Positions 37,353 through 48,937 of a stretch of 64,000 nt of DNA are shown one piece after another (positions within the stretch are counted from its first letter, which is position 1; the number at the start of each line of letters is the position of its first letter). The position numbers were made by a program, and so were the translations under genes. Below the pieces are notes generated by a model. The model searched no databases, was not told the origin of the DNA, and saw only the letters and a program-made list of their open reading frames with translations. The stretch lies in assembly GCA_010015655.1 (NCBI GenBank), contig ML976763.1, positions 159,844 through 223,843 on the forward strand, in the 5' to 3' direction. The stretch comes from Bimuria novae-zelandiae CBS 107.79 (Eukaryota; Ascomycota; Dothideomycetes; Pleosporales; Didymosphaeriaceae).

Positions 37353-37679
37353 CTAATTAGTAGTTACCCTTACAGTCAATGCTATGAGAGATAACCACAG
37401 ACAGCAGAGAGAACTAGAAGAGACACGACGAGGGGTATAGTAATACCCTAAACCGTGTGCTAACAAGACCCTAAGCGTTTACCTAGGTCTCCGTGTCTAT
37501 CACGCCTTCGCCGGAAGCTCGCGCGTCGTAGCCTACCACTAAGTAATAAGGACTCTAAGTGTTTACCTAAGTCCCTGTCTATTACGCTCTATAGTACCCG
37601 CCGCTAATAGTACTATTAATTAACCTGCGTCTTACTCTCTTAAAGAGACGCCTTACGACCTCTAAATCGCTTTCCTATG

Positions 37680-39500
37680 ATGCCTCTCACTAACTATCTC
37701 ACGAAGGAAGAACAGGCGCTTATTAATAAGAATAGTTAGGGCTAGCCCCTTAATGTTGATAAGAATACAGACATTATAAAAATTAACATAAAGAGTGTAA
37801 ACACATACATCCTCTTCTACTACCAGATCTCCCGAAACAAAGAATAGGAGGACTATGAGCTATAGGAGTAAATAACTGTTATCTTTAAAGGATGGCTAAA
37901 AGAACTCTTTAATAAAGGCAATAAATTTCTTATTACTAAATTACGAGACTACCTACGCAAGCAAGGCGTCTTTATAGCTAAGGATAGTAAGTTAATTGCC
38001 TATAATATCGCAGAAGCGCTATAGGGCGACTATTACGAATAGACTAATAAAGAGGTTGCTTACTAGCTTAAAATAAATAAGAGGTTTAACTCGCGCTTTA
38101 ATCCAAATCTTGCGACATCGCCTTTATATAATACGCCTCTATTATAGTAATCTTCTTAATAACCCTTTGCGCATCTTGCTTCTCCTTAACTAGCTCTAAT
38201 AGCACGCACTATCTACTAACCTATACCTTTACTAAAACGGCAGCCCACTACATACCTGCCCCCTTATTAGTAGCACAACGCGCCTTTATCCTCTACGCAG
38301 TAGCTAAACCAGTATAATACGTATAACCCCCATCTGCAGCACGAAAGCCCTACAGACGCCACACGTCTTAATAACACACATTAACTTATTACAGACCTCT
38401 GTAAGCTATACGACAATAAGAAGCGCTTTAGAGGTGAGCTATATAACGTGTTTAACACTAAATTTAGAATCTTCCAAGACAATTGCAGCAAGATAGGGCT
38501 ACCTAAGCAACACTAGGATTAAGCTTTTTCTATTATACTAAAAGATAGAGCGTCTAACTACTACTATAACCGCCTCGCGGGTCAGGGCTATAATCTTAAG
38601 ATAATAATAGGTATAACAAAGAGCCACTTCTATAATGTAGAGAATTATTAATTATACCTTAGCAAGTAGAGAATAACCACGCTAGCACGTATAATTAGCG
38701 CCTACCCTAATAAGTCTCGTCTTAATACTCTCTAATTACTTATTAATAAGCTCTAGAAGCTTTAACGCGGGTTAGGCTATAACTACTAAGGTAATAACGT
38801 GCTACGCGAATAACTACTTAATACGTGTAGTAGTATTAAGGACTATAACCTTGCCCTCTTTACCCTAGCGCCTACTTTTAAAGGCCTCTGCTTTACTCTA
38901 CACTTATTTATTAGCGCTACTACCCGCTCGCGCGAGGCGCGTAATCTAAGCCTAATATAATATACTACTAATAAGGAGTATTAGAACTACTATAACCTCT
39001 AACACCCCTATAAGGACGACCCCAACGCAAATAGCCATAAGTAGTACTAGACTAATAGGACCTATAGAGGTAAAGGCTCGCGGAGAGGTTAAGGTAATAG
39101 ATTATAAGAATTCTTGTCGCGCTTCTCGCCGCAAGACGTTAATAACTATAGACTCTATTAAGGTAACTCTTAAGAATTACCCTTCCGATAGCCACTGCCA
39201 CCTAAGTAATAGTAATCTTAAAAGAAATACTTTATCTGTAGTAAGCCTAGCTACTAGTTAATAAAGTACTCTAGGGACGAGCGCAAGCAATCCTATTATA
39301 GATTTTACTAAATAGTGTTAGCCTACTTATATAACGCGCAACCTAATGTTACTGACTTTTACGCTTTTCTAACTAAGTACGAAGGTCTCGAAATTAACAA
39401 CGAGGCTAAGTAGATGCTTATTATTAAGATAATAATAGAGGGAGTTAGTTAGGGTTTAATAGGTGAATGGCCAAGATAACCCTGCCAACGCTATAATAAA
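37680..39500 (+). pseudogene. Gag protein of the gag-only element, RIP stops
   Basis: The ATG at 37680 gives MPLTNYLTKEEQALINKN. The main gag part (about 38390-39000) reads ITDLCKLYDNKKRFRGELYN, NYYYNRLAGQGY and REARNLS. This resembles the large stand-alone gag of fungal LTR elements, with the conserved order LxDLxKLY, FSIILKDRAS and YYY. A Cys knuckle remnant (YFICSKPSY, near 39221-39250) follows. A short tail with FYAFLTKYEG ends the frame. Stops are scattered in the RIP pattern. Confidence 0.7.
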
Positions 39501-39714
39501 AATATCGCTAAATAAAGCCCTAGAAACTCTTATTAATACAAACTCGCTGCGCGTACGAGTTGACGGATAGGTAACACGCAAGGACCCTACAAACTAGCTC
39601 TAATAATAATCACGATAACTACTATAGTTATTACCTTCTAACTTTTGTAAACAGCCTCTCTAGCAAGTGTACACCTGATCCACACTTATTTTACTATAAA
39701 AGAAAAGCTACCAG

Positions 39715-39964
39715 TGTCTGCACTGCCTCGCCTTCCGCGCTAAGGGAACTGTGTAACCTAATTATACCCTTGTACCCCCTCACTTCTAGTTAACCTAATA
39801 CTGTACCGAAACCCCTTTGCCTCCACACTACCTGGTACTCGCTCACATCCACGAGAACTGGAAGGAAGGTATATAGAACTATTACAGAACACACAGACAA
39901 TACAGACACTAGATACCAAAGACAGAGAGTTACTTGTTCATTCCTTGCTACCTGTGAACTGATA
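39715..39964 (+). repeat. Right LTR of the gag-only element
   Basis: 250 bp, same length as the left LTR, differing by transitions; followed by TAGAC. Confidence 0.92.
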
Positions 39965-42597
39965 TAGACGTTAAGAAGTAGTGCTTAGCGCAAGGTATTA
40001 AGATTAAGCCTTTAGCACTAGATACTTAAGCATAAAATAGAGGAGCTAAATACTTAGGGGGTGTAATTAAGGAGAAAGCGCGCGCGATGCGACTTAACTC
40101 TAACCTACCCTAATAAATATAGCCTAAGATCACCTAAGCTACAGTCTACCTATACAATCGAACGCCAAACTACGCCAATTAATGGCGATCTCTATATAAA
40201 GTGTTCTTTACAATAGTAGCCTTTTAGAACGGCATTGTCACCTAACTAAAGAAGCCTAATTAAGCTTACTTAAAAGCCTATAGCTGCAAGACCTTTGCTA
40301 TAACTAATAATACTAAACGTGGCAAGAGCAAGCTCCAGCGACTAGATCCTAAAGCATAGATAAGTTATTTAGTTGGCTATAAATTAACTAATATCTAGAG
40401 AATATGGATTCCCTCTCTAGTAAAGACAATTAGTACTCGCGATGTAATTTTTGACGAGGATACTATGTTCTTAGGTAAAACTAAAGACCTGGTAGACAAC
40501 CTTATGCACAACATATTAGAAGAAATAGTAGCCTAGGTGCGATTAGTAGAGCTACCTTCTTTACCTTAATAAGAGCAAGCCACCGAGTCCTTCTTTAAGG
40601 ATAAGATAATTAGTAAAGCGCTAGAGGAAGAGGTTAAAAGCGCTCCTAAGTATAATTAAGGCAGGAGAGCTGGGTACGAATATCTAACGCCTCTATTAAC
40701 ACTGCCACTAGTAATACTCCTTGCACAACTAATGGCAAGAGGCAATTAAGCTAGACTATCCTAAGAGTTATAAACAGGGCAGTTGCAAACAAGCGCATAG
40801 GCCGTAGCCTTTATAGTAGGTACCAAAGCCAGTAGTAATAGCAAATACGAAGGCAAGATTCTTAATAAGGCATAGCTTTGACGAATAATTATATTAGGTA
40901 AGAAGCTACATCGAAGCGTGCTTCTAGAGCCACCCATATGCTAAAGCAAGCTCGAAGATCACCCTCTTTATAATATGTAAAAGGAAGCAGAACGTTCCTA
41001 TCTACAGAGCCACAAGGAAATAAAGTCTTAGAGCGAGGTCGTAGCAGCTCTAGTGAAGGTAGCAGGCCATTAAATCCTTAACTACATGTGGGTATACACC
41101 TACAAGTTTAATAAACACTATTAACTATAAAAGTGTAAGGCAAGGCTAGTAGTGCGGGGCGATTAACAGTAGCACCTAACCTTATAAGAAACCTACGCTA
41201 TAATACTTGCAGGATAATCCTTTTGCATGCTTATAGTAATTACAGCTTGGTTTGACCTAGAGCTTATCTAACATAACGTTACGAACGCGTTTGTTCACGC
41301 AAAGCTGGACAGAGAAATCTACATAAGAATGCCCCATGGATACTCGCGAGCAGGCACAGTTCTTAAACTATATAAAGCACTATATAGACTGCGCATATCT
41401 CCACTACTCTGGCAAAAAGAGTTTACATTAACGCTCCGTAATATTAGCTTTAAAACAGTGCCCTACAAGCCATGCTGCCTTATTAAGGACGGCATTATTA
41501 TCTTCTTCTATATAGATAATCTTATTATCGCCTATTAGAAGAATCACGAGCCTGCAGCAAAAGTAGTTATTAAAGAGATAAAAACTAAATTTACCCTTAC
41601 TAGCAGGAAAGACCTATAATAGTTTCTAGGAATTAAAATTATTAGGGACTACTTAAACAGAAAGATCTGGCTTTCACAAGCATTATATATCGACAAAATA
41701 TCGCGCCTTATTAATTACCATGAGATTCGCCATAATACCCTAATAGGTTTAATCGAATTACTCCTAAGAACAGGACTAGCTAGTAAGAGTGAGATTAATT
41801 AATACTAGCGCAAAGTTAGATTAATTCTCTATACTATAGTTATAACTTAACTAGATATTACCTTTGTAAGCTCTAGATTATTACGATTCTTATCTAACCT
41901 AAGCAAAGAGCATTAAGCGGCTACTAATTAAGTTTTCCTCTATCTTGCTAATACTAAATCACTAGGTCTTTAGCTTGGGGGTGCAGATACTCTAGAAGTA
42001 GCAAGCAACGCATCCTTTATAAATAATACATTTAATCGCAAGAGTTCACAAGGATACATTATTAAGCTATTTAGTGGCCTAATTGCCTAGAAAGCAAGCA
42101 AGCAAGATACAGTTACTATATTAATAATAGAGGCTAAACTTCTAGCGCTTTTATAAGTAGCTAAGGAGGCTATCTTCACTTCACGATTACTCCAGGAGCT
42201 CTAGATCGCTATAAGCAATTACCTAATTATAATTAACTATAATAATTAATAAACTATTCGCCTAGTTACTAAAGAGATCGCAAAGCTGCAGACTAAGCTC
42301 CGCCATGTAGATATCTACAATTACTAGCTAAGACAAGAAGTTACACTTAGGAAAATCAAGATAAACTATTAACGCTTAGAGGACATGGTTGTAAATAGAC
42401 TTATAAAGGCCCTGCTAGTGAATAAATGGAGCAAGTTTCTGAATAAGCTAGGACTTAAAGATATATTAGACAAGATTACTAATTAAGAGGTTGCCCTGCA
42501 GGATCTATAGTAGAGGATGGAGGCCTTTAAGTTAGAATAATAGACAGATAAATAATGCGAAGGTCCAGCTTGAGGATAAGCCCAAGCTAAGGGGGTG

Positions 42598-42821
42598 TGT
42601 CCAATTATATGGCCTCTATCTGTTGTGGATATGAGGCTAGAGCACTCTCTCTTTTGTACTATTCTAAATAGGGCTAGCGCTGTAGCGGCACTTATTTGGA
42701 GCCTCGCACACATCTGCATTCCAGACACAGACAGAACACGAATATCATTAATAAATCATCACAACCATCAATTCTCATCATTGCATTATCTTAAAGTGAC
42801 AGAACACTATTAAATCTGACA
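42598..42821 (+). repeat. Right LTR of copia 2
   Basis: 224 bp, begins TGTCCAATTATATGG and ends AAATCTGACA. Confidence 0.9.
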
Positions 42822-43269
42822 ATCTTACTAATAGCTTTAGATAGAAGTTACGCGACTTATAGCTATACGTAGCTATAAATTTTATTATAAACCTTACTAC
42901 GCTATTATAGCTTACCTATAACGCCATTATTACCGTTAGGCTAATAAGTTTTATTATTATTTTAAATACTAGCGTTTTAAACTTGCGTAGCAAGTAGTTA
43001 ATTTTAATAAGTTATAATACTATTACTATTTTAAAGCCCTAGGTATTAAAGTTAATTATTCTATTAATTAAATTACGCGGTAATAACCTACTAGAGTTAA
43101 ATATTTACTCTATAAAACGCTAATTAAATTAAATAATTGGACTAGCTAGTAGTGCGTTTTTACTATAAATATTATAATACTTTTATAAGTAAGTCGCCAC
43201 TATTATAGTCGCGTTAATAATTTTATACTTTTTAAGTCTGCTACTATTAATAGGGCTCTCACAGCTAGC
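42822..43269. other. AT-rich RIP relic
   Basis: Follows copia 2. TpA-rich, no readable frame in either direction beyond short stretches. Probably the same old substrate as 31374-32435 and 32701-32807. Confidence 0.35.
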
Positions 43270-43504
43270 TGCACATAGGGTGAGTATAGTGCGGCAAGGT
43301 AGGAGGTTTTGTACGGTGTGCACAGCGTACGGAGTAATAGGGAGGGCAACTAGTTCGTGTAATTGCTCTATCTCTCTATCGTACGAACGAAGGTGGCGAT
43401 ATTTCAGGAGGCGAGCTACGCACGGACATTACATAAGACAACCACGTGATCCCGTGTTGGGCCTTGTAGAATACCCTTCGCCGTATCGCCCCTGCGTACG
43501 GACA
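43270..43504. repeat. Probable solo LTR, about 235 bp
   Basis: TGCACATAGGG...GCGTACGGACA. It shares its last 11 bases and a CATTACATAA stretch with the solo LTR at 32441-32695. Composition is normal in an AT-rich surround. I could not find a clean target duplication, so the left border is uncertain. Confidence 0.45.
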
Positions 43505-43555
43505 GCTGCAATTAATTAATTTAAGCTACTAATAAATATAGTAAACCTAAAAGAT

Positions 43556-43946
43556 TGTTAAGCCCCTATAGGTAGCTAGTCTAGAAGGGGTCTAGGATTA
43601 ATTCTTAGGCAAGAGTGTTAGGAATACAGGTAAGGGTTTTATTAATAGCTTTTACTTATTAATAGGCGTTAGTATTAAAGGTGTATATAGCAAAATTAAA
43701 TTAACAAGAGCCTAAGTCAAATCTAAACAATAGATTAATAAACAGGTTAAATATAAATATAAAAGCTTATATTTACGTTCCTATATACTTGGCGTATTCC
43801 TGCTCGTTGGCGAGAGCTCTCTAGAGAGCAGTCACGTGACTTAGTGCCCTACGGCGTAGTCGCCAATAACTAATTATTCCTGGCAAATAACATGAGAAAT
43901 TAAATACAAAACCGGCACAGCCTTCCCTGGATCTCAGATCCTAATA
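43556..43946. repeat. Solo LTR related to chromovirus B LTR, 391 bp
   Basis: TGTTAAGCCCC...CTCAGATCCTAATA with AAGAT on both sides (43551-43555 and 43947-43951). It follows the layout of the 24579 LTR (shared AATAGATTAATAAACA, GGTGTATATAGC and CAGATCCTAA) but is diverged enough to be another subfamily. Confidence 0.85.
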
Positions 43947-43951
43947 AAGAT

Positions 43952-44900
43952 ATAGCTAGTATTACTTACTATTATAAAGTAATAATTATACTTATAAACC
44001 TAGCCCTTTTTACGCGTTAACTGTACTAATAGCTTTATTAAACCTTTTAATTAAGTAAACTCCGCACTAGTATAATTATCTATAAAATAATTAAGCTTAT
44101 TTGAGGCGCTAACAGTGCTTTAATCCCTATTAATAGTACTATTATTACTATTTATAAGCTCCTCTAAGGCCTCTATTACGGTGGCTAAGCCCTTTTTTAA
44201 TAATAGCAACGCCTCCTTCTTCTTATTATGACGTACTTGTGATTCGAACGACGCCTCCAATGAGGCTTGGGAGCCTATAAATAGTAGATAGAGAGGCAGC
44301 TCACGCCTTGGAGATGGCCGCCAAGGTGGCCGCGATGGCGACGATGGCGCCTCGATTGCCAGATTGATGGGGGGAGAGGCGCCCTGTAATAGCTGCGATA
44401 GCTGGGTTAGCGGAGGCGTAAGCTACCTCTGGCTCTCCAGTAGCCGCTAGGTTGGCACCTAGTTACGTTTAGTAGGTACTTTAGCTGCCTAAGCTACCTT
44501 AATACCACGTTTACGGCCTTTTATACTTAGCTTTAGGGCTATGGTAGGCTATAAATAAGTTAATATCACGTAAAAAACACGCTAAAAGTTAAAAATGAGG
44601 CCTAAGTAACGCCCTAATTATTAGTAAGTATATACTAATTAGGTAGCTAGTAGCCTAATAATAATAGGAAAGTAAGCTAATAGTTTATACTTTACTACTT
44701 ATATAGCCTTACTATTACTAGTAACACTACCTATAAGTCTATAGTATATATAATTATTAAGTTAAGTTTATTAAGTAATTGCTTATAATTATACTTATTT
44801 ACTTATATAATTTATAGGCGGAAGCTTACTTATTTAACTTAATAACTTATAAGCAAGTTAAGCAAGTTAAGCAAGTTAATTAAGTTAACTTGCTTATTAA
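43952..44900 (-). pseudogene. RIP relic with a partly readable minus-strand frame
   Basis: The minus strand from about 44500 to 43990 reads Ser/Pro/Arg-rich, then a Lys/Glu helical stretch (RHNKKKEALLLLKKGLATVI, EALEELINSN) with several RIP-type stops. The patch 44240-44460 is GC-richer. The right end (44840-44890) has three tandem copies of GCAAGTTAA followed by their complement. Short repeated ends of this kind occur in hAT-type transposons, but I cannot confirm the class. The protein is not recognised. Confidence 0.35.
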
Positions 44901-45798
44901 CAACTTTGCTAGTCAGTTCTATCGGATGGCCAGTAATGCCAGCGGCGAAGGGGCAGTGCCGGGAACCTTTCATTGGCAGTAGAGCCCTATAAAGGATCAA
45001 TTTGGAAACACATAACACACGTGAAGGAGCACCTGCTGTGGATAAAATGTTCTCCAGTCGAGGATGCAGCTGTCGTGGGGATAGGACCGATCGGCTGTGA
45101 AGATCACGGGTGGGCCTTCGGGCCGTTCCTTCCCGGCGCGATTACGTCACAAACGCGTCGCACATGTGCAGAAAAACCATCCATATGTCCACTTTGAATA
45201 TGTACTTCATACTAAAATTCCTCCGAACTGCGCTACAATCTCAACACCATCTTTCATAAGTTACCTTTACGAAGTCTCTGCCTAACGCGCGCGCATTCAG
45301 GCCCCAGAGAAGGGATTTGCAGCCTCCGAGGACCAAAGTTTGCCCCAGGATAGGCAATACAATAGCCAATTTAGCTCCACGCAAGAGCGACTACATACTC
45401 AGGCTTAGTCTTCTTAAGCAAACACCGAAACAATCATGCTTTGTTGAATTCCTACCACCGAGATGAATAGAAGTTGCTTCCGTATGTCAATAAGCGCTGC
45501 CTCCTACACCCAACCAATCCAGAATATAGCTAGATTCCACTCCATTGCAACATATTCAACATAATAGTACTACCACATGTGGTTCAACCACTTCGAGACA
45601 AGACCGCTGGGACACGATCTGCCGAAAATCAAATTTATACATAATGTACAGACGCGGCTTCTACCGCTACATTGGCGTGAACGAAAACAAGCTTTTTAGA
45701 TCCATGCCGTCTTGGGCAGAGAGCTCCGGCCTTTCAGAATCCGTTGACTCCAACAGCCACTGGTGCAACCCATCATACAGCATCTGGGCTTGGGATTC
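44901..45798. other. Intergenic region at the border of the transposon block
   Basis: Composition returns to normal. No convincing gene: the open frames are short, and those after 45545 overlap the gene on the other strand. It contains the 3' flank of the 45799-47784 gene. Confidence 0.5.
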
Positions 45799-47784
45799 CT
45801 ATCCCTCGAGCGTGCCCTCCTTGAAATTGACAACACCCTCCGCACTCGTAAACATGGCCGTGCTCCTGATCGCATCGATGTCCGCAGCGGTGATCAAATG
45901 GCCGCCTGTCGCCATCTCACCGACCATTCCACGAACCCCAGCCATTCGCTTCTCACGCAGCTCTTCGATGATCATCTGCTTGTCCCTAACGGTCCAAAAG
46001 TTCCACCACTTCTCTCTAGCATACCAGATGGCCATGGCCTCCTCACTGCGCTCATCCTCTGGGATCACCTGGTTGGCGAGTAACTTGAGATGATACATCG
46101 ACTTGCGCTCACCCTCCTGGCAGGGGTAGATCTCCAGGTAGTCGCGATACCGATATGCGAGGACATCGTTGTCTGGAATTTTCATTTCGGCATCTAGCTC
46201 CGCCTTCATCTTGGTATGCCGCTCATGCTTGAGGCGGGCCTTCTCCTTGTTGTCGGCTTGATGTTGGTTGTAAACATCGACTTGATGCTCATAATCAAGC
46301 TGATCCTGTGTTTTCGGTGCTGGTCGTGGCAGTGCAGCACGAGGTAGATCGGCCGGTTGGCACCGGCTGTACGACGGAGTGTTGTATGTTCGGGGACTGG
46401 CTGCCATTGCATTGTTAACCCTGGGGTAGCTCGTGCCTGGGACGGCCGGTAGACCTGGGCCGCTGACTCGGGGAGTGGCAACCGCTGTGTTACAATTATT
46501 AGGATGGGTCGCATATTCCGCCTTCCGTTGGTGTCCGTTGATGCTCTGCGCGTTCTCCACATCCTGCTGCGGCGCGCGTCCCTGTGCATGTGGATATGGC
46601 TGGTGCATGTGCGGACTCGAAGGATTTCCGGGAAAGCAGAGTCTCGTAGGGTGCTCTTGGTGGTGTCGTTGCGATTCAGCCGCAAATTCGGCGTACGGTT
46701 TGATATCACCGTTTCGCTGTTGAGGTTGGGCCTGCGGTGAACCCATGCGCCTCTGGTGGCCAGCGGCTGCTGTCTGCGGCATGTTGACATTGGTAGAATG
46801 TGGGCCGACGGAATAGTTGTAGTGTGGTGTGTTAAAAGGTGGATGGTTATAATGCTGCTGCTGCGCTTGCTGTGTCGGCTGTCGTGTGTAGGAAGGCGCG
46901 ATCTGGCTCCTTTCGCCTTCATGCTGATTTCCCGGCATTGCGGCAGCTGGAGCACCGTGTAGGCGACGATATACACTCGACGGTCCATAAGGCTCCTGTT
47001 TTTCGTGTTGGTTCTGAGCATTCGGGCCTACATTGCCGTTGTACGGGCTGCCATTAACAGCACCGTTGTAGGAATGGCGATCCATTGGCGAAGAAAGGTG
47101 GGGCATGTGGCCCTCCACTAGGTGCTTTCGACTCTGCTGAAGATGTTCTTGCGCTGATCCCGGCTTAGGTGAAGGTGTAGGGGTAGGGAGCGAGTTCGAC
47201 GGGATTGCACTGGAAGAGCTCAAACCTGTAGTTGATGGTGTCGCTGATCTGAGTTGATACGTTATTAGCATTCTTCGTCTATCATCTTCATCCTCGGGTA
47301 GTGCAACTTACCTTAACCTTGGGTCGATTACTGATGGGTCCAGAAGTCCTACACCCACGGTTTGACTTCCGCCCGACCCAAGTCCATCCGTCTTGTTATC
47401 AGCGCGATCCCTCCGATGTATTTCATCGGCCATTTTCAGGATCGCCTCTTTCGGTTGCGACAAGTCCAGTCCCGAGAGCCACTCCTTGTGCGCTTCGCAA
47501 TTCCTCCACTTTACCAAATGCTGCCACTCGGTGTTTGCGAAATTTACCATCGCTGCAAAGTCTCCGACGTTCTTCTTGTTCTTGAACTCGCGCAGGGGAA
47601 GCGGCAGATGGTTCAACGGGCGTCCTTGGGCGGCCTCTTTGTCGAGTTGCGCGTTCACAATAGCGATTCGCGAATGCATGATGTTATAATATTCGGTCAT
47701 ATCGCAGCCAGGCGAGGATCTGGGTGACGAATATGGCAGCGCAGCGCGCATTGCGTCTGCCATGCCCAGCTTTGGTTGAGCCAT
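45799..47784 (-). CDS. Unrecognised fungal protein, Pro/Gln-rich centre, helical ends (640 aa)
   Basis: Two exons, 47784-47312 and 47248-45799, around a 63-bp intron (GTAAGT...CTAATAAC...CTCAG); the frame closes exactly at 641 codons including TAG. Residues 1-157 look folded and charged (MTEYYNIMHSRIAIVNAQL, a Trp pair in TEWQHLVKWRNC). Residues about 158-470 are low-complexity, rich in Gln, Pro, His and Asn. The C-terminal part is charged and helical, with KEKARLKHERHTKMKAEL and an aromatic patch (AIWYAREKWWNFW). No catalytic motif, signal peptide or membrane segment. A TATAAG box lies about 110 bp upstream. I do not recognise the family; a nuclear or scaffold role is only suggested by composition. 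Confidence 0.75.
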
Positions 47785-48937
47785 GGTAAGAAATCGAGGA
47801 GTCTGCGGGACGAGCGGGCGGCCGCTGTTATGTGTGTTTACGGGCGACGCAGCCGTGTTGACAGTAGGCGGCGAAGACAGGGCGCTGTGCGCTCTTATAA
47901 TAATGTGCGTATATACCTAGTAAACTTTTGGGAGGCTGATGAAAGTGAATGAGGCCCGAGCGCATTGCACCTGCTCACTGTCCGTATCCAGAAGGTGCGA
48001 CCGCTCCTGCGCTTGGTCCCTGCGGCGCATTCAACCTCGAATCTCTGAATATGTACGTAGGTTGATTGCTGGGGACATCGCTTCCTGGCACTGTAGACTT
48101 GCCGTGGCGAAGGTCTCCAACTTGGACGTGCAGAATTCGCTGGGACCTTTTCGATTGCATTTTGGCTTCGTCTTGTATGTTCACCCAGGATGGGTAATAT
48201 AATAGCTGACTGCGACACACCTACCTCGTGCATTTGGTCCAACACAGCGTTGAAAAGCCCCTTTGCTCGACATTATAAAACACCAGGGCACCGCGAGTAT
48301 CTTCAATATACCCTAAGCACCAGCGGCGATCTGCTCAAGAAGAAGTAGTTGAGGAATTGTAGCGTTGTATTAACTGTAATTCATAGGTAGTGATCATACG
48401 TGCAGTTTTCAGCACTCTATCGCAGTGGGATTTGACGATTCGATGAGGTTGTGGTGTTGCGGTGTAGCGTGGGCAGGATCCATGGGACGCGCAAACGGAC
48501 GGCACAAACGCGCGAAAAGTGGCAGGTGACATCATCAACAAGGCCAAACTCAAGTAACTGACCTGGACACCTGGGTAATGGTCAAACGTCCGCAATAATC
48601 TCTATAAATGACAGCTAACTTGCCGTGGCCGGAGAGATGCAAAACTAGAAAGCCAATAGACGAGTATACTCAAATCAGCGCACGTAAATTAACTGTTCTA
48701 TGAAATTTTAGTAATATGAATCATGTAGCCTTTTCATAAAACGCAACTGAAAGAGGTTGCTATAGTACTCTTTGGCTTGCAAATTCTAACATGTTCTAGG
48801 TATCCCTCTTCTGCAAAATCAAGCAGAACTTGCTCCGCGAGATGAGCGATGCATAACAAGAGACCATTCGTCGATCTGCATCATCCAAGCCGTCAGTCCT
48901 TCATCAACTCGCCCAATTTTCCCGTTACTCCTCTCCC
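47785..48937. other. Intergenic region
   Basis: Upstream region of the 45799-47784 gene (TATAAG near 47895) and 3' region of the next gene. Short open frames on both strands (for example 47895-48245) have no supporting feature. No RNA gene or repeat seen. Confidence 0.5.

Larger units (their letters stand above)
37103..39964 (+). mobile_element. Gag-only (non-autonomous) LTR retroelement
   Basis: Two 250-bp LTRs (37103-37352 and 39715-39964), TGTCTGCACTGCCTCGCC...GTGAACCGACA (CTGATA in the right copy). TAGAC on both sides (37098-37102 and 39965-39969) is a perfect 5-bp duplication. The interior is only 2362 bp and codes for one gag-like protein; I find no protease, reverse transcriptase or integrase. 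It must depend on a partner's enzymes. It is inserted in the integrase region of copia 2. Confidence 0.85.
33074..42597 (+). pseudogene. Copia 2 gag-pol, broken by two insertions and RIP
   Basis: The gag ATG is at 33074 (MALSTLRDPIVILTNYTNY). Gag is cut by the Fot1-like element at 33436 and resumes at 35272. The pre-integrase piece at 36740-36925 is still open (IKCDACGKAKLKWQ, the Cys pair of the HHCC finger). The integrase is cut at 37103 by the gag-only element and resumes at 39970 (YLVGYKLTNI, ISTRDVIF). The reverse transcriptase near 41270-41540 reads FVHAKLDREIYIRMPHGY and YIDNLIIAY, where YVDD would be expected. Many stops; dead. Confidence 0.85.
32813..42821 (+). mobile_element. Ty1/copia retrotransposon 2, RIP-decayed, carrying two nested elements
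   Basis: LTRs at 32813-33037 (225 bp) and 42598-42821 (224 bp), TGTCC...ATCTGACA with RIP changes on the left. Removing the Fot1-like element (33436-35269) and the gag-only LTR element (37103-39964) leaves about 5.3 kb, the same as copia 1. I could not find matching 5-bp flanks (GCTAT against ATCTT), so the ends may have changed after insertion or recombined. AAGGGGG stands just before the right LTR. Confidence 0.88.

Noticed and set aside
44225..44250. GTTCGAATCAC on the minus strand as a tRNA B box
   Set aside because: No matching T-stem, anticodon stem or acceptor stem can be built around it, and it lies in a protein-like RIP relic.
44840..44890. Tandem GCAAGTTAA repeats as a CRISPR-like or telomere-like array
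   Set aside because: Only three short units followed by their complement, with no spacers; better explained as a transposon end in a fungal genome.
45545..46093. 182-codon plus-strand frame, and other plus-strand frames to 47.7 kb
   Set aside because: Shadows of the spliced minus-strand gene 45799-47784, which has consistent splice sites and codon use.
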